A stretch of 64,000 bases of DNA, taken from NCBI RefSeq assembly GCF_001654865.1, contig NZ_LXEO01000051.1, positions 1 through 64,000 on the forward strand. Reading direction: 5' to 3'. The translations under genes were made by a program, and so were the position numbers. Under the pieces are notes generated by a model. That model did no database searches, was not told where the DNA came from, and saw only the letters and a list, made by a program, of their open reading frames with translations. The DNA comes from Buttiauxella noackiae ATCC 51607. GTDB lineage: Bacteria > Pseudomonadota > Gammaproteobacteria > Enterobacterales > Enterobacteriaceae. This document shows, piece by piece, positions 8,989-18,622 of this stretch (position 1 is the first letter of the stretch; every line of letters starts with the position of its first letter).

Positions 8989-9317
8989 TCTTCTCAAAAG
9001 TGTAGGGCGGATAAGCTTTAGCGCCATCCGCCATCTCACCTGACAGCGGCAGATGGCGCTGCGCTTATCCGCCCTACCGTATTCTCAATCCACAATCACA
9101 GCACATAAATCCAGCCTGTAACTTTTATTTAACCTAAAAGCAGTTTTATTATCTGATTTTTCAAATATGAGAAGCACGACATAGATATTTATTTTCTGGA
9201 CTAAAAATTATCCTCTTATTGCTCGTTAATCGCACAGCGCCGCAGGCAACCGTGCGTTGAAATGCGCCTTTTGCTATGCGTAATATGGCTTTCGTTCGCT
9301 ATAAATAAGAAAAATCT
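8989..9317. other. Gap between yhjD and yhjE
   Basis: It holds the REP pair at 9002-9077. After that come about 240 bp of AT-rich sequence with no ORF of note, presumably containing the yhjE promoter. Confidence 0.6.
9002..9077. repeat. REP/BIME palindromic repeat
   Basis: Two REP-type units face each other: GTAGGGCGGATAAGC (9002-9016) and its exact reverse complement GCTTATCCGCCCTAC (9063-9077), with internal GCGCCATC / GATGGCGC. Typical 3' untranslated BIME downstream of yhjD. Confidence 0.85.
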
Positions 9318-10643
9318 ATGCAAGCCACCATCGCTGATTCAATCAATACCGAAACTGACGCAACACCCGTCAACTCACGCGGAAAAGTTGTCGTTGCCTC
9401 GCTTGTCGGCACCGCCATCGAATTCTTTGATTTCTATATTTACGCCACTGCGGCGGTCATTGTTTTCCCGCACATCTTCTTCCCGCAGGGTGACCCAACC
9501 GCTGCAACGCTACAGTCGCTGGCCACGTTCGCCATCGCCTTTGTTGCACGCCCAATTGGTTCTGCACTCTTTGGACACTTTGGCGACCGCGTAGGCCGCA
9601 AAGTCACGCTGGTAGCATCACTTCTGACGATGGGTGTTTCCACCGTGGTGATTGGCCTGCTACCGAGCTACGAAACTATCGGCGTGCTGGCTCCCATGCT
9701 GTTAGCGCTGGCGCGCTTCGGGCAAGGTTTGGGTCTGGGCGGCGAATGGGGCGGCGCGGCATTGCTGGCGACCGAGAACGCACCACCGCGCAAACGTGCG
9801 CTGTACGGTTCGTTCCCACAGTTAGGCGCGCCAATTGGCTTCTTTTTTGCCAACGGCACCTTCCTGCTGCTTTCCTGGTTATTGACTGACGAACAGTTCA
9901 TGAGCTGGGGCTGGCGCGTACCCTTTATTCTTTCTGCAGTGCTGGTGATTATCGGCCTGTATGTGCGTGTGTCTTTGCATGAAACCCCGGTATTCGCCAA
10001 AATCGCCAAAGCGGGCAAACAGGTAAAAGTGCCGCTCGGCACTTTGCTGAGCAAGCACCTGAAAGCGACGATTATCGGCACGTTTATCATGCTGGCAACT
10101 TACACGCTGTTCTACATCATGACGGTCTACTCCATGACGTTCAGCACCGCCGCTGTGCCTGTTGGCCTTGGCTTCTCACGCAACGATGTGCTGTGGATGC
10201 TGATGATGGCGGTAATTGGTTTTGGTGTGATGGTGCCGATTGCCGGTTATCTGGCTGATAAATTTGGCCGCCGTAAGTGCATGATTGTTATCACCAGCCT
10301 GATGATTATCTTTGCCCTGGCCGTGTTCCAACCGCTTTTAGGTTCAGGTAACCCGACACTGGTTATGGCATTCCTGCTGATTGGTCTGAGTCTGATGGGT
10401 TTAACCTTCGGCCCAATGGGCGCGCTATTGCCAGAGCTGTTCCCGACCGAAGTGCGTTATACCGGGGCATCGTTCTCTTATAACGTGGCATCGATTCTGG
10501 GCGCATCCGTGGCACCGTATATCGCGACCTGGCTGCAGGCGAATTACGGTTTGTTCTACGTCGGGCTGTATCTGGCAGCGATGTCAGCGATTACGCTGGT
10601 TGCGTTGCTGGTATCGAAAGAGACGCGTCATTTGTCTCTTTAA
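9318..10643 (+). CDS. yhjE: MFS transporter YhjE (metabolite:H+ symporter family)
   Basis: 441 residues, near E. coli YhjE (440), with twelve predicted membrane spans. The MFS signature GHFGDRVGRKVTLVASLL lies between TM2 and TM3, and LADKFGRRKCMI is the repeat in the second half. It belongs to the metabolite:H+ symporter branch (ProP/ShiA-like); the substrate is undetermined. It is followed by a bidirectional terminator facing ccdB. Confidence 0.9.
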   Translation: MQATIADSINTETDATPVNSRGKVVVASLVGTAIEFFDFYIYATAAVIVFPHIFFPQGDPTAATLQSLATFAIAFVARPIGSALFGHFGDRVGRKVTLVASLLTMGVSTVVIGLLPSYETIGVLAPMLLALARFGQGLGLGGEWGGAALLATENAPPRKRALYGSFPQLGAPIGFFFANGTFLLLSWLLTDEQFMSWGWRVPFILSAVLVIIGLYVRVSLHETPVFAKIAKAGKQVKVPLGTLLSKHLKATIIGTFIMLATYTLFYIMTVYSMTFSTAAVPVGLGFSRNDVLWMLMMAVIGFGVMVPIAGYLADKFGRRKCMIVITSLMIIFALAVFQPLLGSGNPTLVMAFLLIGLSLMGLTFGPMGALLPELFPTEVRYTGASFSYNVASILGASVAPYIATWLQANYGLFYVGLYLAAMSAITLVALLVSKETRHLSL

Positions 10644-10648
10644 CGTAA

Positions 10649-10674
10649 AACAGCGCGGTGGAAACCGCGCTGTT
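10649..10674. terminator. Bidirectional terminator between yhjE and ccdB
   Basis: Arms AACAGCGCGGT / ACCGCGCTGTT (10649-10659 and 10664-10674). The stem is followed by ATTTAA on the plus strand and by TTTTACG on the minus strand, between converging stop codons. Confidence 0.75.
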
Positions 10675-10676
10675 AT

Positions 10677-10985
10677 TTAAAATCCATCAAAAACAAAATC
10701 TATCGCCCCTTTAATCTCCGTCCTCCAGGCCATCGCGTTACCCACTTCTTCTCGTAGAACGCTGGCATCCACACTTGCCATTTCATGCGTCATCACGATG
10801 AATTCTTCCCCTTCAACCTCAACGATGGGACAAATTCTTTCTGGTAACCGGGTTTGTGCCTGCGAGGCATGCACTAAAGGAATAACGATACGAGTAGTCA
10901 GCAGGTCGATAAGATCACTTTGCACATCAATTAGATAAGGATACTTTTTATTATTACTACCATTGCGGTAAAAGTAATATTGCAT
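10677..10985 (-). CDS. ccdB: CcdB-family gyrase toxin
   Basis: 102 residues in the CcdB family: MQYYFYRN, then LIDVQSDLIDLL, RIVIPL, EEFIVMTHEMASV and a C-terminus of IKGAIDFVFDGF. The family poisons DNA gyrase subunit A. F-plasmid CcdB ends in WGI; here the end reads DGF. That is closer to chromosomal ccdO157-type toxins, which I recall ending in DGI, so the tail does not by itself mean inactivity. It starts two bases after the ccdA stop. The module lies between yhjE and yhjG, adjacent in E. coli, so it is an insertion into conserved order. Confidence 0.9.
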   Translation of the reverse strand: MQYYFYRNGSNNKKYPYLIDVQSDLIDLLTTRIVIPLVHASQAQTRLPERICPIVEVEGEEFIVMTHEMASVDASVLREEVGNAMAWRTEIKGAIDFVFDGF

Positions 10986-10987
10986 AG

Positions 10988-11227
10988 TCAGAACTTCCGA
11001 TGTTCATCCGCGAAGTTTCCACACTGCTCCATGATGCGATTAAGTTCAATAAGCCCCTCACGGTTGCGCTGCTTCCACTGCTGACGTTCGATTTCCTCAA
11101 GGTCCTGGGCAATAACCACGCTCAGGCGTTGTGACAAATTAAGACCATGAGCACGAGCGCGAACATAAAGCTCGTCGTCTATAGTCACACTCACGGTACG
11201 CTTCGGACCTTTCATTGCGACACTCAT
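10988..11227 (-). CDS. ccdA: CcdA-family antitoxin
   Basis: 79 residues from the ATG at 11227, with AGAGGAAA placed well upstream. An in-frame ATG at 11251 lies inside a palindrome and lacks a ribosome site. The N-terminus KRTVSVTIDDELYVRARAHG is a ribbon-helix-helix DNA-binding segment. The C-terminal NRIMEQCGNFADEHRKF matches the toxin-binding tail of CcdA (F-plasmid CcdA ends FADENRDW). Antitoxin and autorepressor, translated just ahead of ccdB. Confidence 0.9.
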   Translation of the reverse strand: MSVAMKGPKRTVSVTIDDELYVRARAHGLNLSQRLSVVIAQDLEEIERQQWKQRNREGLIELNRIMEQCGNFADEHRKF

Positions 11228-11240
11228 TGTGTTTCCTCTT

Positions 11241-11275
11241 GCATAAAGCACGTGTTTTCAACACGTGCTTTATGC
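11241..11275. promoter_or_regulatory. Perfect palindrome before ccdA, probable operator
   Basis: GCATAAAGCACGTGTT and its exact reverse complement AACACGTGCTTTATGC, separated by TTC. It lies 13 bp upstream of the ccdA start and abuts the ribosome site. No T run follows, so it is not a terminator. A CcdA ribbon-helix-helix or CcdAB complex binding here would give autoregulation; that role is inferred. Confidence 0.7.
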
Positions 11276-11306
11276 AATATATAAGTGGGTTGTTATTTAA
11301 GCAATA

Positions 11307-13373
11307 TCACTTCTTCATCTGTCCCAAAATATTCTGGCACTGGTTCTGCCCACCTTCGGACGGTGAAATCAGTGCCAACAGCGCTGCGGCTGGCGTCACC
11401 AGCGTTGCCAGTGCTGCGGCTACCGCACCGCGAGCAATAAGTGGCCCCGCTTTCACACCGGCATCCGGGTTCTTAAAGGTACCGCGCACATACAGCGGTG
11501 AACGCAGTGTGATGATGCGAATCCCTTTGCTTTCAGGATCGATGGTTAAATCGAGCCGTTCACTGGCAAAGTTGGTGGTACCTGTGACGTTTATCAGCGC
11601 GTTTTCAGTATCGAAGGCGAATATTCGTGGAGTCGCCACACCGCCGCGTAAATCAAGGTTTGCCGCCGCACAGTTAATCCGCACTTCGTCATCACCAAAG
11701 ATTTGCCCAACAATATAGTTCCCCACATTCAGGCCGACGATTTCCATCAGGTTGCGGCTGATTAACCCATCATTCATCAACAACTTCAGGTTACCGTCGC
11801 TGCTACCCAACAACTCAGCAATAGAGTTACCACGGCCCCGTAATTCCGCATCACCGTTTAGCTCACCGAGCGTTTTTTGCATCGACTCCACTTTCGGCAT
11901 CAACTGTTTGAGTTGTAAACGCCGCGCCCGAATATCTGCTCTTCCCTGCATCGGCTTTTTGTCGCCTTCCAGGTGGATATTGGCGCTGATGGTGCCGTTC
12001 GCCATGCCAAATTTCAGCGGCTGGAGCCGCAGGTCAGCGTTTTTCAAAATCACGTGCGTGGATAAGTTACTCAGTGGCAGCGTGCCGCTGTGTTCGATAC
12101 GGCCGCCTTTAAAGCGCACATCGGCATCCATCACATCCCACTTGTCGGTTTCAAAACGGTCATACGGCAAAACTTTGTCGCTCGGCTGAACGGTTTTCTC
12201 GCCTTTGGCTTGCTCAGACTGTTTGCTCTTTTGTGCACCTTTGCCAGAGTCCACGCCAATCAGCGGGCCTAAGTCGGCCAGACGGAGCTGTTTAGATTCG
12301 AGATCCCCCTCCAGTTTCGGGCGCGGTTTGCCTTGCGAGTAGGTGAGCGAGCCGTGAATGTCGCTGTCGCCGATACGCCCGTTAAAGTTCTGGTAGCGGA
12401 ATACCGAGCCTTTTTCAGTATCGATTTTTGCCAGCAGGTGCCCATCAGTTTCAAACGGTGGCGTATCTGGCAACAATACGCCGGTTAAATCATAAAGATT
12501 GCCCAGCGAATCACCGGAGAATTTAAGCTGTAAATCGACGCCACCCATTTTCATTGGGTCGTTAATGGTACCGATAAACGCCACACGGGAATTACCGGAA
12601 TGGACATCCGCCTGCACCGGGAAGGCGGTTTCACCTTCGCTGCGTAGCGCTAACATGCCGCCGATTTTGCCGTTACCTTCGAGCGGCGCGCCGTTATAAC
12701 GACCACTCACTTTCAGGCCAAACACATAATCTCCGGCTTTTGCGGCATCTTTGCCCGTGGGTTTCTTCCCTTCTACTTCACTAAACGGCAATGGTTTGCC
12801 GAGTGGGTCGACGAGGATCTCTATCTCGGCTTTGGTGAGTTTATCGTTAACGGCGATGCGGCCTTTATCGAACAGAATATTGTCCATTCTGAATGACCAG
12901 GCAGACGGCGTTTGATTGGGATCTTTTGTCCCATCGCTGGCAAGTTTAAAGGTCCAGTTATTGTTTTTTTCTGACAGGCGAATCAGCCGCGCATCCGGTT
13001 GCACCAGCTTAATCCATGGGATGTAGACCGTTTTCGTCAGCAGTGCGAGTGGTGCCAGGGTGGCGTCAACACGCGGTAGATGCACCATCGTGATTTCAGG
13101 AATGTCAGGCGGGTTACCGAGAATAATATCTTCGGCATGAACATGCGGCCAGGGCACCCAACTGCGCCAGCCTGTCTCTTCTTTGTTGCGTTCCCAAACC
13201 ACACCTAAATCGCCACGAATGGCGAATGGCCTGTTCAATTCTGTCGAGACTTTTTGGTTGATGGTCGGTTTGAGCCGATTCCAGTCAAACGTCGCAATCA
13301 CAATGATTGCCACCACAACCAACAACAATAAAACCCCGACGACTCCACTAACGATTTTTCCAGTTTTTGTCAT
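11307..13373 (-). CDS. yhjG: AsmA-family protein YhjG
   Basis: 688 residues from ATG at 13373, with AAAGGG upstream. It aligns along its whole length with E. coli YhjG (FDWNRLKPTINQKVSTELNR, VGNYIVGQIFGDDEVRINCA). One N-terminal membrane segment (IVSGVVGVLLLLVVVAIIVI) is followed by a large periplasmic beta-rich region; the C-terminus has a hydrophobic stretch (LIARGAVAAALATLVTPAAA). AsmA-like proteins are proposed bridges for phospholipid movement between the membranes. It is monocistronic, downstream of pdeH. Confidence 0.92.
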   Translation of the reverse strand: MTKTGKIVSGVVGVLLLLVVVAIIVIATFDWNRLKPTINQKVSTELNRPFAIRGDLGVVWERNKEETGWRSWVPWPHVHAEDIILGNPPDIPEITMVHLPRVDATLAPLALLTKTVYIPWIKLVQPDARLIRLSEKNNNWTFKLASDGTKDPNQTPSAWSFRMDNILFDKGRIAVNDKLTKAEIEILVDPLGKPLPFSEVEGKKPTGKDAAKAGDYVFGLKVSGRYNGAPLEGNGKIGGMLALRSEGETAFPVQADVHSGNSRVAFIGTINDPMKMGGVDLQLKFSGDSLGNLYDLTGVLLPDTPPFETDGHLLAKIDTEKGSVFRYQNFNGRIGDSDIHGSLTYSQGKPRPKLEGDLESKQLRLADLGPLIGVDSGKGAQKSKQSEQAKGEKTVQPSDKVLPYDRFETDKWDVMDADVRFKGGRIEHSGTLPLSNLSTHVILKNADLRLQPLKFGMANGTISANIHLEGDKKPMQGRADIRARRLQLKQLMPKVESMQKTLGELNGDAELRGRGNSIAELLGSSDGNLKLLMNDGLISRNLMEIVGLNVGNYIVGQIFGDDEVRINCAAANLDLRGGVATPRIFAFDTENALINVTGTTNFASERLDLTIDPESKGIRIITLRSPLYVRGTFKNPDAGVKAGPLIARGAVAAALATLVTPAAALLALISPSEGGQNQCQNILGQMKK

Positions 13374-13438
13374 GCCTTTCACCCTTTCCTGATGTGGCTC
13401 ACTTTCACTAAAGATAGTTTAGTGGCGCCAAAACGGCA

Positions 13439-14215
13439 TCAGGAGAGGCGAGTTAGCACATTTTCTAACTGTTCAAAAGGAATGGGACGTGAGAGAAAAT
13501 AGCCTTGTGCCGCAAACGCAGGTGAGTTTTGAACATCGCGCCATTCATCTTCCGTTTCGACGCCTTCGACGATGACACCCTCGCAATAACGGTTCATCAA
13601 TTGCAGTAACATGGTGAATAAATTGCGACCTTCATCGCTGGTGCGCAGCATGATGAATAAGTCACGCGCGACTTTGATGTAGTCGTAGCGCATCTCACTT
13701 AACGCCGAAAAATTAGCGACTCCAGTCCCGAAATCATCAAGCCATAGCGGCCCAAATTCGTGCATTCCAGCAAGCGTAATAGCCTGTGGTTGGGTGATAT
13801 GTTCAACCAGTTCAAAGCGTACCCACGGCATTTTATTGATGCGAGCAAGAATCGGTTGGTGCTGTTTCATCGCCATCAATGTCGGGCCATCGACATTTAC
13901 CGAGGCTAATATTTTATAGCCGAGGAAGACGGACTCCCATTCAGCTAGCAGGCTAAGTTGCTCTTCGATAACCATCAGTCGCGTACGGAAAGAGACAGAT
14001 GTGAAGTAACGATCGGGTGGAATGCGAATTTCCGGTTCATCCGGGTGTGTCACCACCGTTAGCAACTCGATTGCCATTAAGTTGCCGTCGATTTTATAAA
14101 TCGGCTGGAAGGTGTACTGCCGCTGGCACTGCAACCAGAACCGCCGCTCCTGCAAACTTTCGACACTCGCCTCAAGCGTATTAAGCCGGTGAGTGATCTG
14201 CTTAAACTTCATCAT
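13439..14215 (-). CDS. pdeH: Cyclic-di-GMP phosphodiesterase PdeH (YhjH)
   Basis: 258 residues, a stand-alone EAL domain with clear identity to E. coli YhjH. The EAL motif reads MAIELLTVV, as E. coli reads MAVELLTVV. Other catalytic elements are VNVDGPTL, FELVEH, LWLDDFGTG (the DDFGTG metal site) and IVEGVETEDEW. It hydrolyses c-di-GMP and in E. coli keeps it low so that YcgR does not brake the flagella. The FliA promoter just upstream places it in the late flagellar regulon. It is therefore expected to oppose the PilZ-controlled cellulose synthase encoded 14 kb away. Confidence 0.95.
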   Translation of the reverse strand: MMKFKQITHRLNTLEASVESLQERRFWLQCQRQYTFQPIYKIDGNLMAIELLTVVTHPDEPEIRIPPDRYFTSVSFRTRLMVIEEQLSLLAEWESVFLGYKILASVNVDGPTLMAMKQHQPILARINKMPWVRFELVEHITQPQAITLAGMHEFGPLWLDDFGTGVANFSALSEMRYDYIKVARDLFIMLRTSDEGRNLFTMLLQLMNRYCEGVIVEGVETEDEWRDVQNSPAFAAQGYFLSRPIPFEQLENVLTRLS

Positions 14216-14259
14216 GTACGTCCTGTTTACCTTGATAACTCAGATGGCTCATCGAGAAG

Positions 14260-14286
14260 TTATCGGCGTGGCGCATGAGAACTTTA
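14260..14286 (-). promoter_or_regulatory. Sigma-28 (FliA) promoter of pdeH
   Basis: On the minus strand TAAAGTTC, an 11-base spacer, then GCCGATAA: essentially the FliA consensus (TAAAGTTT-N11-GCCGATAA). It ends 44 bases before the pdeH start. Confidence 0.88.
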
Positions 14287-14360
14287 TGTTCGCTTTCAGT
14301 ACAACCTCATTCAGTGGGAGTTATCTAACATCGTCAATAAACTGCCTTAGCTCAAAGTTT

Positions 14361-14380
14361 TCCGAAACATCGTTTTAAAT
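14361..14380. promoter_or_regulatory. Possible KdgR operator upstream of kdgK
   Basis: TCCGAAACATCGTTTTAAAT contains the GAAAC-N3-GTTTT core of the pectin/hexuronate repressor KdgR, which controls kdgK in enteric bacteria. It lies 65 bp before the kdgK ATG. The match is imperfect. Confidence 0.45.
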
Positions 14381-14444
14381 TGTTTGACTCGTTTTTAACC
14401 GACCATCAAACTAGTGGTAATTTCATTAATTCAGGTTTACTGCT

Positions 14445-15377
14445 ATGCCAACGCGCAAAATCGCCGTTATCGGTGAATGTATGATTGAACTGTCGCAAAA
14501 AGGTGCGGAAGTTAGCCGCGGCTTTGGTGGCGACACCCTAAACACCTCCGTTTATATCGCACGTCAGGTTGACGCAGCCGATCTTGAAGTCCATTACGTT
14601 ACAGCTCTGGGTGAAGATAACTTCAGCCAACAAATGCTCGACGCATGGCAGCAAGAAAATGTTCACACCGAACTGACACAGCGCCTGGAACACCGCTTGC
14701 CAGGTCTGTATTACATCGAAACCGACTCCACTGGCGAGCGTACCTTCTACTACTGGCGCAACGAAGCCGCAGCCCGTTTCTGGCTGGAGAGCGATCAGGC
14801 TCAGGCTATTTGCGCTGAACTGGCACAGTTCGACTACCTGTATCTGAGCGGCATTAGCCTGGCGATTCTGAACGCGGCGAGCCGTGAAAAACTGATGGCT
14901 CTGCTGACTGAGTGCCGTGCTAACGGTTGCAAGGTTATCTTCGATAACAACTACCGTCCGCGCCTGTGGGCAAGCCGTGAAGAGACACAACAGGTCTATC
15001 AGCAAATGCTGGCCTGTACTGACATCGCGTTCCTGACGCTGGATGACGAAGATTTGTTGTGGGGCGAGAAACCCGTTGAAGAAGTGATTCAACGTACTCA
15101 GGCAGCTGGCGTGCGTGAAGTGGTTATCAAGCGTGGCGCTGACTCTTGCCTGGTGGCGATTCAGGGCGAATCAACGTTAGAAGTTCCTGCGGTGAAACTA
15201 CCGAAAGAAAAAGTGATCGATACGACGGCAGCTGGTGACTCTTTCAGCGCGGGCTATCTGGCAGTACGTTTGACTGGTGGCAGTGCAGAAGAAGCGGCAA
15301 AACGCGGGCATTTGACCGCAAGCACCGTGATTCAGTATCGCGGCGCGATCATTCCTAAAAAAGCGATGCCGAAGTAA
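14445..15377 (+). CDS. kdgK: 2-keto-3-deoxygluconokinase KdgK
   Basis: 310 residues, PfkB/ribokinase family. The N-terminus is KIAVIGECMIELSQKGAEVS, with the substrate-binding GFGGDTLNTSVYIAR. The second PfkB signature DTTAAGDSFSAGYLA, near 257-271, carries the catalytic aspartate and anion hole. It phosphorylates KDG to KDPG, feeding hexuronates and pectin products into the Entner-Doudoroff aldolase step. Its neighbours are the same as in E. coli, and a strong terminator follows. Confidence 0.95.
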   Translation: MPTRKIAVIGECMIELSQKGAEVSRGFGGDTLNTSVYIARQVDAADLEVHYVTALGEDNFSQQMLDAWQQENVHTELTQRLEHRLPGLYYIETDSTGERTFYYWRNEAAARFWLESDQAQAICAELAQFDYLYLSGISLAILNAASREKLMALLTECRANGCKVIFDNNYRPRLWASREETQQVYQQMLACTDIAFLTLDDEDLLWGEKPVEEVIQRTQAAGVREVVIKRGADSCLVAIQGESTLEVPAVKLPKEKVIDTTAAGDSFSAGYLAVRLTGGSAEEAAKRGHLTASTVIQYRGAIIPKKAMPK

Positions 15378-15379
15378 CA

Positions 15380-15429
15380 ATACCGTCATAACTCGAGTTG
15401 CAGATTGGCTGTATCTCGAATGATTTAGG
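15380..15429. repeat. Short ERIC-related palindrome
   Basis: ATACCGTCATAACTCGAGTT begins the element and ATCTCGAATGATTTAGG ends it. These are the terminal arms of the family at 45937-46060 with the interior deleted. It sits just before the kdgK terminator. Confidence 0.55.
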
Positions 15430-15460
15430 CCTTAAGAACATTGTTCTTAAGGCCTTTTTT
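15427..15460 (+). terminator. Terminator after kdgK
   Basis: AGGCCTTAAGAACA / TGTTCTTAAGGCCT, perfect 14-bp arms, followed by a T run at 15454-15460. Confidence 0.9.
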
Positions 15461-15464
15461 ACGG

Positions 15465-16952
15465 TCACTGAGCTGGAGGAATATCTGAAGTCGTATCTTG
15501 CTTTGGTTCATCCGTTAACGGAAACGCCTTAGCTGGAACCATCACTTTATCCCACGTCGCTTGCAGATCCTTCATGTTGTATTCAGGCTCACCCTGGGGT
15601 TGCAACAACACCAGAGCCATGTCCTGAGACAACTGCTGGCGCAAATCCTGGTTCAGCATGCTCAGTGTCAGATTGCTCAGGAAGTCCTGACGAAGTTTCT
15701 GATACTGCTCCGGGGCAATATCCACAACCTGGTTTTGCAGTGAACGCATACGCTGGCTAATTAATACATCGGTATCTGTCCGCGCGTAAGTGGCAAACAG
15801 CTTGGCAAGCTCAGCTTTTTTCTGCGCAATTAACGCATCAAATTCTTCCTGAGATAGCCCTTTATCACGCACGTTAACCAACTCTTTGCCGACAGCCATC
15901 AAGTTAGCGTTCAGTTTTGAATTTGGCGATTCCAGATTAATGCCGCACTGCGCACGCTGATAAAGTACGCGGCAATCGAAACTCAAATTCAGTTCCTGGA
16001 TATTCTGCTTGCTGAGATTCTGCTGAACATGCCAGAACAGCGCCTCACGTGCGAGGTCTGCACGCCAATAATGCAATAGCGCAGAAGACTCACGGATAGG
16101 CTGCCAGGAGTTGTCCCACATCAGTGAGAGCCTGTCCTGGCGCACGCTATCGGTCATCAGACTTACTGGCGTGCGTTTAAGCGGAGAAAGGGTAGCAACC
16201 GGTGCAGGTGTTGCACGCTTACCAGTCAGGGTGCCAAAGGTTTTGTTGATTTGATCGGCAACGCTGCGGCTATCGACATTACCTACCACAATCAGTGTCA
16301 TCGCATCCGGGGTATACCATTTCTGGTAGAACGCCTTCAGTTGTTCGTTATCAACTGGCTGCTTGAGATCTTCTGCCGGGTCATGGCCCAACAGCGAGGA
16401 ACCTTGCAAACGATAGCGCCACCAGTTGTCTTTAGTGTTCATCGGCCAGGTGGAAACCATATCTTGAGTTTGGAGCGCAACATTTACCGTTTCAGGGGTA
16501 ATTGCCATTCTGCCACTGCTGTCTGAAAGATAGGTTAAGGCTTCTTTGAGTAAATCATTGCGGTTATTTGGCAGGCTGAGATTAAACAGCGTGAAGTCAT
16601 AAGAGACGATAACCGGGGGCAGAGGACGCGTTGGGTCCACACTTTGCTGCCATAGAGAACGAGCCTGTAACGGCTGCAAGCTGCCGCTTTGTGTCAGCGC
16701 CAGACGAGGTAAAAAGTGGCTATAGCCGCTCTGTTGGGTGGTTTCAGTCAATGAACCAGTATTAACCAACAGACGAATTTCAATACGATCGCTAGGACGC
16801 TGAGGTGTGGCCAGGACTTGCCATTGAAAACCGTTGGCCAGCGTCCCTTGCTGCCAGGCTGGGTCGGGCTGTAGAGCTTCTGCCTGCACATTACTGCCGG
16901 CGGCGACCAACAGCAATCCGCCAGCTAAGAGTCGAATTTTGGTGCCCTGCAT
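15465..16952 (-). CDS. yhjJ: YhjJ, periplasmic M16-family protein lacking the zinc motif
   Basis: 495 residues with signal peptide (IRLLAGGLLLVAAGSNVQAE). It aligns with E. coli YhjJ throughout. It has the M16 (pitrilysin) two-lobe layout, but the zinc-binding H-x-x-E-H helix is replaced by HFLPR at 79-83, so it lacks the glutamate and second histidine. It is therefore expected to be proteolytically inactive, perhaps a chaperone-like or regulatory paralogue; that is inference. An AGGGG Shine-Dalgarno precedes the ATG. It converges on kdgK. Confidence 0.9.
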   Translation of the reverse strand: MQGTKIRLLAGGLLLVAAGSNVQAEALQPDPAWQQGTLANGFQWQVLATPQRPSDRIEIRLLVNTGSLTETTQQSGYSHFLPRLALTQSGSLQPLQARSLWQQSVDPTRPLPPVIVSYDFTLFNLSLPNNRNDLLKEALTYLSDSSGRMAITPETVNVALQTQDMVSTWPMNTKDNWWRYRLQGSSLLGHDPAEDLKQPVDNEQLKAFYQKWYTPDAMTLIVVGNVDSRSVADQINKTFGTLTGKRATPAPVATLSPLKRTPVSLMTDSVRQDRLSLMWDNSWQPIRESSALLHYWRADLAREALFWHVQQNLSKQNIQELNLSFDCRVLYQRAQCGINLESPNSKLNANLMAVGKELVNVRDKGLSQEEFDALIAQKKAELAKLFATYARTDTDVLISQRMRSLQNQVVDIAPEQYQKLRQDFLSNLTLSMLNQDLRQQLSQDMALVLLQPQGEPEYNMKDLQATWDKVMVPAKAFPLTDEPKQDTTSDIPPAQ

Positions 16953-17128
16953 GTGAACCCCTGGAAAACAATCCTGATTAAAAAGTGTAATGGCGACATA
17001 GTATTACGCAACAAAGCCACCACAAATGGCATTTCACCACTCCGTTTGACCGCATCTTCACGGAAACGTCACTTTAAAATTAAAAAAAACGCCAAAGAAA
17101 ATGGCTCAGGGGTCAATTATGCGCAGCA

Positions 17129-17157
17129 GCCCACAGCGAGGGCAAGTCGCTGTGGGC
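17129..17157. repeat. Stem-loop downstream of dctA
   Basis: GCCCACAGCGA / TCGCTGTGGGC, perfect 11-bp arms 12 bases past the dctA stop. No T run follows on the minus strand, so it may act as an mRNA 3' stabiliser or weak terminator. Confidence 0.5.
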
Positions 17158-17168
17158 AATTGAAGGGG

Positions 17169-18605
<1,437 letters not shown>

Positions 18606-18622
18606 TTACTACAAATAGTTTA

